From: CAJQQY01 sp964352225
Lineage (GTDB): Bacteria; Bacteroidota; Bacteroidia; Chitinophagales; Saprospiraceae
NCBI GenBank assembly: GCA_964352225.1
Contig: CAYGRM010000402.1
Span: 1 to 5,932, forward strand
Direction: 5' to 3'
Length of the DNA stretch: 5,932 nucleotides
The notes under the pieces were generated by a model, which was not told where the DNA came from, did no database searches, and saw nothing but the letters and a program-made list of their open reading frames with translations. A program made the position numbers and the translations under genes. How positions within the stretch are numbered: position 1 is the first letter of the stretch; the number at the start of each line of letters is the position of its first letter. Positions 1 to 5,932 of this stretch are shown piece after piece.

Positions 1-189
1 CTAAAAGGGAAGAAAATATTTGTCATGAAAAATGGAATTGCTGAAGAATTAATCATCAAAACAGGCTTAAGAACCGATACCCAAGTAGCTGTAGAAGATG
101 GATTGATGATTGGCGATTCGGTGGTGGTAAGTGCATTGATGTCAGTCAAAAAAGGATTGCCGATTATGGCTAAATCCTCGCTGAATTAA
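1..189 (+). CDS. RND efflux periplasmic adaptor subunit (membrane fusion protein), C-terminal fragment
   Basis: This is the 3' end of a gene that begins outside the window; 62 codons remain before the TAA at 187-189. The visible protein matches the membrane-proximal end of AcrA/MexA-type adaptors: a short beta-rich stretch, then TGLRTD (fragment residues 21-26), then GLMIGDSVVVS (34-44), the family's usual 'GL..GD.VV..' turn, followed by a basic tail. Adaptors of this family bridge the inner-membrane RND pump and the outer-membrane channel in the periplasm. The assignment rests on this short motif set and on the RND permease gene that follows on the same strand, the usual order for such operons. 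The N-terminal lipid anchor or signal, hairpin and lipoyl domain cannot be seen. The substrate class cannot be told from this fragment. Confidence 0.85.
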   Translation, partial: LKGKKIFVMKNGIAEELIIKTGLRTDTQVAVEDGLMIGDSVVVSALMSVKKGLPIMAKSSLN

Positions 190-206
190 TAGATTTTATT
201 CGATGG

Positions 207-299
207 ACGTTGAACGTTTTACGTTTTACGATCTCTCATACAACTTCATTTAGAATAAAGTCAAATAGAGTTTTAAAAATTAATCGAAACGTAATACGT
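207..299. repeat. Heptameric ACGTNNN repeat with inverted partner in the adaptor-pump spacer
   Basis: The spacer contains ACGTTTT twice in tandem (214-227), flanked in the same 7-nt phase by the degenerate copies ACGTTGA (207-213) and ACGATCT (228-234). Near its other end, 287-299 reads AAACGTAATACGT. Its reverse complement matches 214-226 at 12 of 13 positions, and four more pairs (229-232 with 283-286) can form past a 2-nt bulge. The result is a potential stem with a loop of about 50 nt, ending 13 nt before the permease ATG. It could be a dispersed intergenic repeat, an mRNA stem-loop affecting pump expression, or both. The repeat structure is read directly from the sequence; any function is inference. 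Confidence 0.55.
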
Positions 300-312
300 C
301 AAAAAAATACTC

Positions 313-3300
313 ATGTCATTATCAACTATATCAATTAAAAGACCGGTTTTAGCGATAGTGATGAATCTATTGATTTTGCTTTTTGGATTCATCAGTTTTC
401 AATATTTAGGGGTAAGAGAATTTCCCTCCATTGATCCTCCTGTCGTGTCAGTTAGTACCAATTATCCCGGCGCCAACTCTGACATCATCGAATCACAAAT
501 TACTGAACCACTCGAAAAAGCGATCAATAGTGTTCCTGGAATTCGAACGATTAGTTCATCGAGTAATCAAGGCTCCAGTAGAATTACGATTGAGTTTAAT
601 TTGGATGTGGATATGGAACAAGCCGCGAATGATGTGCGAGATAAAGTTTCTCAAGCAGCTCGTTCCTTGCCCAAAGATTTAGATGGATTGCCTACCGTAA
701 GAAAAGCGGATGCTGATTCTCAAACGATCTATGTCTTGCGATTAAAAAGTAATAATCGTGGTTCGATGGAGCTAAGTGATTATGCTGAAAATGTGTTATT
801 GCCTCGTTTTGAAACCATCGATAATGTGAGTAATGTTCGTATTTGGGGGCAAAAAAGATATGCGATGCGTATCTGGATGCAACCTGATAAAATGGCTGCT
901 CAAGGCGTAACCACTCAAGATGTCAAGATCGCTTTGGATAGGGAAAATGTTGAATTGCCGAGCGGTAAAATTCAAGGCGATAACACCGAATTGACTGTAA
1001 AAACATTAGGTCGTTTTGTAAGCGAGGAAGATTTTAACAACTTAATTATAAAAACCGATGGCTCCAAAATAATTCGACTTCAAGATGTAGGCTATGCACA
1101 ATTAGGTCCTGAAAAAGAAGAGGGGATATTAAGAATTGATGGTCAAGCACAAGTAGGGATTGCTATTAGTCCTCAGCCCGGAGCAAATTATTTAGACATC
1201 GCTGAAGATGTCAAAGAAAGATTTAAAATTGTCAAAGATGATCTGCCAGATGATTTAACCTTAGAAGTATTCTTGGATTATACCACTTTTATTGATGCTT
1301 CAATTGAGGAAGTAAAAGAAACTTTGGTCATTGCGGTAGTCTTAGTCATCTTCATTATTTTTCTATTTTTTAGAGATTGGATTTTAGCGATTCGTCCATT
1401 GATTGATATTCCTGTTTCTTTGGTGGGGACATTTTTTGTCATGTATCTTTTTGGTTTTTCGATCAATGTATTAACCTTGCTGGCAATCGTGTTGGCTACT
1501 GGTTTGGTGGTGGATGATGGGATCGTAGTGACAGAAAATATTTTTAAAAAAATAGAAGAAGGTTGTACTCCAATTGAAGCTGCCATTAAAGGTTCAAATG
1601 AAATTTTATTTGCGATTATTTCTACTTCCGTTTCCTTAGCTGCGGTATTTTTGCCCGTTATTTTTATGGAAGGATTTGTCGGAAAATTATTTAGAGAATT
1701 TGGTATTGTGTTGGCTTCAGCAGTATTGATTTCTGCTTTTGTTTCTTTGACGTTAACGCCAGTTTTGAATGCATTTTTAATTAGAAAAAATAAAAAGCAT
1801 AATTGGTTTTACAATGCGACAGAGCCATTTTATAAAGGCATGGAAAATAGTTATCGAGAAGGATTAAGTAAATTTATTGATCGTCGATGGTTAGCACTTC
1901 CCATATTTGCCATGGTTGGTTTTATGATTTATTTTTTTGGTAACCAACTCCAATCTGAATTAGCACCTATTGATGATCGAGGTGTACTGCGAGTAATGAT
2001 GATTACGCCCGAAGGATCTTCTTATGAATTTATGGATGATTACGTTTTAAAATCCTACGATATGATGAAGCGGGAGATTCCAGAAGCTGATGGAATACTT
2101 ACTTATACTGCACCTGGATTTGCAGGGTCAGGAGCTTCTAATTCTGCCTTTGCTAGAATAAAATTATCGGAGAGCACCACCCGAGAACGCTCACAAACAG
2201 AAATAAAAGATTACATCAATAAGCAATTTAAAAAGATGCCTGATGCTCGGGCATTTGCAAGTGAAAGTCAGACAATTTCGCAAAATAGGAGAGGAGGTTT
2301 ACCGGTCGAATATGTGATTCAAGCACCTGACTTAGAACGATTGCGAGAGTACATTCCTAAGTTTATGAATGAAGTGGAGAATGACCCAACTTTCTCCATT
2401 GTTGATCTTAATCTTAAATTTAACAAACCTGAATTAAACATCACCATTGACCGCTCTAAGTCCAAAACGCTCGGTGTATCTGTCTCTGATGTGGCAACGA
2501 CTATGCAACTAGCATTTGCAGGGCAACGATTTGCCTACTTCACTAAAGATGGAAAACAGTATCAAGTGATTGGCCAATTTGATCGGAAAAATAGAGATGA
2601 ACCGATTGACTTAAAAACCTTGTATGTAAAAAATAATCAAGGTCAAATGGTGCAACTCGATAATATTGTCAAAATTGAAGAAGAGAGTAGCCCTCCTCAA
2701 TTATATCATTATAATCGATTTTTGAGTGCAACCGTTTCGGCAGGATTGAATGAAGGGAAAACTGTGGCAGATGGAATTGCTGCCATGGATGCAGCTAAGA
2801 AAAAACTTAATGATCCAGCCATCAGAACCGAACTCACAGGAAACTCCAGAGACTTTTTGGAAAGTTCGAACAGTACTCTTTTTTCATTTGCTTTAGCGTT
2901 GCTTTTAGTTTATCTGATCCTCGCAGCACAGTTTGAAAGTTTTATTGATCCATTTATAATTATGTTAACGGTTCCTTTGGCGGTAGCTGGAGCGATCTTT
3001 TCACTTTGGCTTTTTGATCAAACCCTCAATATTTTTTCTCAAATTGGAATCATCATGTTGATTGGTCTAGTGACAAAAAATGGAATTCTGATTGTCGAGT
3101 TTGCCAACCAATTAAGAGAGAAGGGAATGAGTATCAGAGAAGCCGCTTTGGAAGCTGCAACTATGCGGATGCGCCCAATTATCATGACAACTTTAGCTAC
3201 GGTCTTCGGTGCCATGCCGATTGCTTTAGCCTTAGGTTCGGCTGGGAAAAGTAGAATGTCAATGGGAATCGTAGTGATGGGCGGTCTATTATTTTCTTTG

Positions 3301-3438
3301 GCTCTGACCTTATATGTAATTCCTGTAGTGTATACTTATTTGACTCGAAATAAAGATTATGATCGGATGAAGCGAATAGAAAAAATTGCTAAGGAAGCAG
3401 AAGAGGAGCGATTTGAACCTGTAGTTAGCGAAGAATAA
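313..3438 (+). CDS. Multidrug efflux RND transporter permease subunit (HAE1/AcrB-like)
   Basis: This is a complete 1041-residue inner-membrane pump, close to the roughly 1050 residues typical of AcrB-type proteins. The layout is classic: TM1 at about 10-32, a large periplasmic porter/docking loop to about 334, TM2-TM6 at about 335-490, TM7 at about 527-543, a second periplasmic loop to about 854, then TM8-TM12 to about 1010. The proton-relay residues are present: D401 and D402 in TM4 (GLVVDDGIVV), K922 in TM10 (GLVTKNGILIVEF), and R952 and T959 around TM11 (MRMRPIIMTT), matching AcrB D407, D408, K940, R971 and T978. A switch-loop-like segment, PGFAGSGASN, lies at 601-610. The protein should form a trimer and export substrate by proton antiport through the adaptor and outer-membrane channel encoded beside it. 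The HAE1 pattern favours amphiphilic or drug-like compounds over metal ions, but the true substrate is unknown. The ATG at 313 is the first start after the in-frame stop at 292-294; there is no Shine-Dalgarno. A charged, Glu-rich cytoplasmic tail follows TM12. Confidence 0.96.
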   Translation: MSLSTISIKRPVLAIVMNLLILLFGFISFQYLGVREFPSIDPPVVSVSTNYPGANSDIIESQITEPLEKAINSVPGIRTISSSSNQGSSRITIEFNLDVDMEQAANDVRDKVSQAARSLPKDLDGLPTVRKADADSQTIYVLRLKSNNRGSMELSDYAENVLLPRFETIDNVSNVRIWGQKRYAMRIWMQPDKMAAQGVTTQDVKIALDRENVELPSGKIQGDNTELTVKTLGRFVSEEDFNNLIIKTDGSKIIRLQDVGYAQLGPEKEEGILRIDGQAQVGIAISPQPGANYLDIAEDVKERFKIVKDDLPDDLTLEVFLDYTTFIDASIEEVKETLVIAVVLVIFIIFLFFRDWILAIRPLIDIPVSLVGTFFVMYLFGFSINVLTLLAIVLATGLVVDDGIVVTENIFKKIEEGCTPIEAAIKGSNEILFAIISTSVSLAAVFLPVIFMEGFVGKLFREFGIVLASAVLISAFVSLTLTPVLNAFLIRKNKKHNWFYNATEPFYKGMENSYREGLSKFIDRRWLALPIFAMVGFMIYFFGNQLQSELAPIDDRGVLRVMMITPEGSSYEFMDDYVLKSYDMMKREIPEADGILTYTAPGFAGSGASNSAFARIKLSESTTRERSQTEIKDYINKQFKKMPDARAFASESQTISQNRRGGLPVEYVIQAPDLERLREYIPKFMNEVENDPTFSIVDLNLKFNKPELNITIDRSKSKTLGVSVSDVATTMQLAFAGQRFAYFTKDGKQYQVIGQFDRKNRDEPIDLKTLYVKNNQGQMVQLDNIVKIEEESSPPQLYHYNRFLSATVSAGLNEGKTVADGIAAMDAAKKKLNDPAIRTELTGNSRDFLESSNSTLFSFALALLLVYLILAAQFESFIDPFIIMLTVPLAVAGAIFSLWLFDQTLNIFSQIGIIMLIGLVTKNGILIVEFANQLREKGMSIREAALEAATMRMRPIIMTTLATVFGAMPIALALGSAGKSRMSMGIVVMGGLLFSLALTLYVIPVVYTYLTRNKDYDRMKRIEKIAKEAEEERFEPVVSEE

Positions 3439-3537
3439 TGAATTTGCGTTTACTTAATTTTCAAAATTTAGTTAACGAGAATGGAAGCTTACTAATTGAT
3501 AAAATGTAAAAAAGATACTGATAAAATTATTACTATA

Positions 3538-4836
3538 ATGACAAAATACTGGTTTGTAAATATATTGTTATTTTTTTCTTTTTTTGTAAAAAGTCAAAAC
3601 ACACTTACCCTACAAGAAGCGATCGGAATTGCCTTAGAACAAAACTATGGCATCCAGATTGTTAAATTGGAACAGCTAGCCGATGCTGCTCAAGTTTATA
3701 AATCTAATGCAGGAATTGGGCCAACGGTAGATTGGAATGTAGGACTTAATTTAGGTGGGAATAACGTTAATCAAAAATTTACCGATGGTAGAATCATCAA
3801 TCGTTGGGGGCGTACGATTAATCCTAGCACGAATCTTACTGTTGGAATCACTTTATTCGATGGCGGAAGAATGAATGCTACTTATGACCGATTAGGATTA
3901 TTAAGTGAATTTAGCATGGAGGAAAGTAAGCTCCTGATTCAAAATACGATCGTGCAAGTGATGGAAGTATATTACGATATCAATCGACAAAAATCAACCG
4001 TTAACTACCTTAATACTATCATCAAATATTATCAAGAGCAGGTGGAAATTACGGAAGAAAGATGGAAAGTAGGAAAGGGATCGAAGTTAGATTTTTTGCA
4101 ATCACAGATAAATCTTAATGCACAATTATCCGAAATGGCTCAGGCGGGAAATAATCTTAAAAATGCAAAAATCACTTTAAATGGTTTATTGAATCGAGAT
4201 CCAAATGAGGATTATGATATTGAAAAAATTGAAACCGCCACGGCTAATTACCAATTTGAAACCTTGGCTAATTTAGCTAAAACAAAAAATAGAGACATTC
4301 TTTTATTACAAAAAGCTAGGCAAATTAGTCTCAAGCAAGAGGAACAATTTGAAGCTGATCGCAAACCCACTATTTCACTAAATGGAACACTCGGGTATAA
4401 TTTTAATAGTTCTACTGCTGGTTTTTTAGTATCTAATTCCAATGTGTTTTCTAGTGTTGGAATTGCCAGCCGTTGGAATCTGTACGATGGGAATAATCGT
4501 AAAAATCAAATCGCCATCTCTAAAATTAATACTCAAATCATAGAAAAGCAGCAAGAAAATTTGGATGCACAAATCTTAACTGACTTAACGCTTGCCTACA
4601 ATCAATATCGTTCAGATGAAGAATTATTAGCTTTTGAAGAAAAAAACAAAACGCTAGCAGAAGAAAATCTTTCGATTGCTTTGGAAAAATTTCGTCTAGG
4701 TGGTTCTTCTATTTTGGAACTGAATGAAGCGCAGAGAGGATTTGATACTGCACTAAATCGATTGGTAAATTCAGAATATAATATTAAGATTTCGGAGTTA
4801 GAACTCTTATTGTTGAGCGGCGAATTGGTAAAGTAA
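3538..4836 (+). CDS. TolC-family outer-membrane efflux protein
   Basis: This is the outer-membrane channel of the tripartite pump: TolC-family proteins form trimeric beta-barrels with a long periplasmic alpha-helical tunnel. From the ATG at 3538 the protein has 432 residues, a normal length. It begins with a signal peptide (MTKYW, a hydrophobic core at about 5-17, probable cleavage after VKS with mature start QN). The frame is also open from a TTG at 3496, but that start would add 14 mostly polar and charged residues ahead of the signal peptide, so I reject it. The two OEP repeats are visible as paired motifs: LTLQEAI (23-29) opens the first; FDGGR (107-111) and LYDGNNRKN (315-323) mark equivalent strand-to-helix junctions; ERWKVGKGSKLDF (174-186) and EKFRLGGSSILEL (383-395) are the equivalent helix-turn segments. 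The gene follows the pump by 99 nt, consistent with one operon, though the gap could hold a separate promoter; I found no convincing one. Confidence 0.93.
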   Translation: MTKYWFVNILLFFSFFVKSQNTLTLQEAIGIALEQNYGIQIVKLEQLADAAQVYKSNAGIGPTVDWNVGLNLGGNNVNQKFTDGRIINRWGRTINPSTNLTVGITLFDGGRMNATYDRLGLLSEFSMEESKLLIQNTIVQVMEVYYDINRQKSTVNYLNTIIKYYQEQVEITEERWKVGKGSKLDFLQSQINLNAQLSEMAQAGNNLKNAKITLNGLLNRDPNEDYDIEKIETATANYQFETLANLAKTKNRDILLLQKARQISLKQEEQFEADRKPTISLNGTLGYNFNSSTAGFLVSNSNVFSSVGIASRWNLYDGNNRKNQIAISKINTQIIEKQQENLDAQILTDLTLAYNQYRSDEELLAFEEKNKTLAEENLSIALEKFRLGGSSILELNEAQRGFDTALNRLVNSEYNIKISELELLLLSGELVK

Positions 4837-4896
4837 AAAGGTAACTTAGTAATAGATTTTATAGCAAAATATTTCTAATCATTAAAAGAACTGACC

Positions 4897-5781
4897 ATGA
4901 AAAAAATTAATAAAGAAGATATCAATCAAGAAGTATTTGACCTCTATGATGAGTACGCACATAATCGAATTGATCGAAGAAAGTTTATGGAAAAATTATC
5001 CATCTATGCAGTTGGTGGATTGACGATGAGTAATTTATTAAGTTGCGTCATGCCTAACTATAATGAAATCCAAATCCAAAATGATGACCCTCGATTAGTA
5101 ACTGAATTTATCACCTATAATTCTAAAGATGGAGGAGGGGAGATCAAAGGATTACTTTCTCGCCCTGCAAAAGTGAAGAAAAAACTGCCTGGAATTATTG
5201 TCGTTCATGAAAATCGAGGATTGAATCCACACATTGAAGATGTAGGAAGAAGAGCAGCCTTGCCTGGATTTATTTCGTTGGCGCCAGATGCTTTGACTCC
5301 ACTTGGTGGCTACCCTGGTAATGATGATGATGGACGAACCTTGCAACGGAAACGAGATAGAAATGAGATGTTAGAAGATTTTATTGCTGCTTTTGAATAC
5401 TTGAAAAATCACCCAAAATGTGATGGCAATGTTGGCGTAGTAGGATTTTGCTTTGGCGGATGGATATCTAATATGATGGCAGTACGATTACCTGATTTGA
5501 AAGCAGCTGTTCCATTTTATGGTAGCCAGCCAGAGGATGAATTAGTACCAAAAATTCAAGCACCATTGCTCATTCAGTTGGGAGAATTAGATAAAAGAGT
5601 CAATGAAGGATGGCCAGCATTTGAAGAATCATTGAAGAAAAATGGAAAAACGTATGAAGCTTATATTTATCCAAATGCGAATCATGGTTTCCATAATGAT
5701 ACTACAGGAAGGTATGATAAGGAACAAGCTCAATTGGCTTGGAAGAGAACGATTGAGTTTTTTAAGAAGCATTTGAAGTAG
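4897..5781 (+). CDS. Dienelactone hydrolase family protein, YghX-like, with Tat-type N-terminus
   Basis: This is a 294-residue alpha/beta hydrolase of the dienelactone hydrolase (DLH) family. The Cys-Asp-His triad appears as C185 in GFCFGG (183-188), D232 in GELD (229-232) and H263 in NHGF (262-265). E105 in HENRGLNP (104-111) matches the family's conserved glutamate next to the active site. The protein closely resembles E. coli YghX as I recall it: the 'YDEYAH' N-terminus, YAVGG (37-41), HENRGLNP, GGYPGNDD (137-144), NEGWPAFE (236-243) and EAYIYPNANHGFHND are shared or nearly so. Upstream of the fold lies a twin-arginine-like motif, DRRKF (26-30), a hydrophobic stretch, and LLSC (47-50), a possible lipobox. 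Export by Tat and lipid anchoring are therefore plausible but unproven. The ATG start is supported by an in-frame stop at 4876-4878 and by N-terminal agreement with YghX. The true substrate is unknown; classical DLH opens dienelactone to maleylacetate, but no aromatic-degradation genes are seen here. It lies 60 nt after the channel gene and may share its transcript. Confidence 0.92.
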   Translation: MKKINKEDINQEVFDLYDEYAHNRIDRRKFMEKLSIYAVGGLTMSNLLSCVMPNYNEIQIQNDDPRLVTEFITYNSKDGGGEIKGLLSRPAKVKKKLPGIIVVHENRGLNPHIEDVGRRAALPGFISLAPDALTPLGGYPGNDDDGRTLQRKRDRNEMLEDFIAAFEYLKNHPKCDGNVGVVGFCFGGWISNMMAVRLPDLKAAVPFYGSQPEDELVPKIQAPLLIQLGELDKRVNEGWPAFEESLKKNGKTYEAYIYPNANHGFHNDTTGRYDKEQAQLAWKRTIEFFKKHLK

Positions 5782-5792
5782 GTTTTTCTAGC

Positions 5793-5912
5793 AAAACATG
5801 AGTCATCCCTAATTTTTGAAAGTGTGAATTACATCTTAAAGTTAATAGTAGATTTTTTATAAAAAAAACATCTCGAATTTTCAAATTGGAAATTTGGGAT
5901 GACTCATGTTTT
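5793..5912. repeat. 120-nt element with perfect 17-bp terminal inverted repeats (MITE-like or bidirectional terminator)
   Basis: AAAACATGAGTCATCCC at 5793-5809 is exactly repeated in inverse at 5896-5912. Complementarity continues inward: after one T-T mismatch (5810/5895), 5811-5815 pairs with 5890-5894, and, past a 5-nt bulge (5885-5889), 5816-5821 pairs with 5879-5884. About 28 bp of stem could thus close a 57-nt AT-rich loop. The interior has no ORF of note; it includes an A/T quasi-palindrome at 5851-5872 and a small hairpin CAAATT-GGA-AATTTG at 5882-5896. Each arm contains the near-palindrome ATGAGTCAT. The element starts 11 nt after the hydrolase stop. No target-site duplication is evident at its edges. 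Its outermost AAAA and TTTT would also suit a bidirectional terminator, though the loop is long for one. Confidence 0.65.
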
Positions 5913-5932
5913 ACATCTTGATTATTTTAGAC

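Noticed and set aside
431..682. Plus-strand open frame of 83 codons inside the permease gene
   Set aside because: It is out of frame within the conserved first periplasmic domain of the permease, with no family-like features.
1278..1586. Minus-strand open frame of 102 codons inside the permease gene
   Set aside because: It lies wholly opposite conserved TM2-TM4 of the RND permease. Its protein is low in recognisable motifs and reads as an antisense shadow.
313..3438. Heavy-metal (CusA/CzcA-type) RND pump
   Set aside because: The TM4 pattern GLVVDDGIVVTEN and TM10 GLVTKNGILIVEF fit HAE1 pumps, and there is no methionine-rich metal path or metal-binding partner gene in view.
3439..3537. Possible separate promoter for the TolC-type gene (TTTG at 3443-3446 and TAATTTTC at 3455-3462) and an odd palindrome AATTTT-C-AAAATT at 3456-3468
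   Set aside because: The spacing between the two boxes is only 8 nt, far from the about 19 nt of the Bacteroidota TTTG/TAnnTTTG promoter, and the second box lacks the final G. The palindrome has a single-base centre and is made only of A and T around it, so it is weak evidence for a site.
4837..4896. Terminator or promoter between the channel and hydrolase genes
   Set aside because: No GC-containing hairpin with a T-tract, and no full promoter box pair, can be seen in these 60 nt.
5913..5932. End of a convergent minus-strand gene at the right edge
   Set aside because: All three minus-strand frames meet a stop within a few codons of the window edge, so too little sequence is present to support a gene either way.

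Overview
The window is most likely from a member of the Bacteroidota. The DNA is AT-rich, no gene start has a clear Shine-Dalgarno sequence, the TolC-type signal peptide ends in the KS-QN style common in that phylum, and the RND pump protein has the character of Bacteroidota homologues. This is inferred from composition and protein style; no search was run.

All genes lie on the + strand. Positions 1-189 hold the last 62 codons of a periplasmic adaptor (membrane fusion protein). After a 123-nt spacer, 313-3438 encodes a complete 1041-residue HAE1-type RND permease with its proton-relay residues intact. After another spacer, 3538-4836 encodes a TolC-type outer-membrane channel. For this gene I prefer the ATG at 3538 over the TTG at 3496. 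The order adaptor, pump, outer-membrane channel is that of a classic tripartite efflux operon, in which the three products together span the Gram-negative envelope. Sixty nt further on, 4897-5781 encodes a YghX-like dienelactone hydrolase with a twin-arginine-type N-terminus and a possible lipobox. It may be an operon rider or a separate unit.

The least ordinary parts are the two spacers with repeat structure. The adaptor-pump spacer carries a heptameric ACGTNNN repeat with an inverted partner downstream (207-299). The region after the hydrolase carries a 120-nt element (5793-5912) bounded by perfect 17-bp inverted repeats, which could be a MITE-like element or a bidirectional terminator. No gene-free stretch exceeds 300 nt. 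I saw no RNA gene, CRISPR array, transposase or clearly new defence or biosynthetic system. The coding content is a conventional efflux locus.
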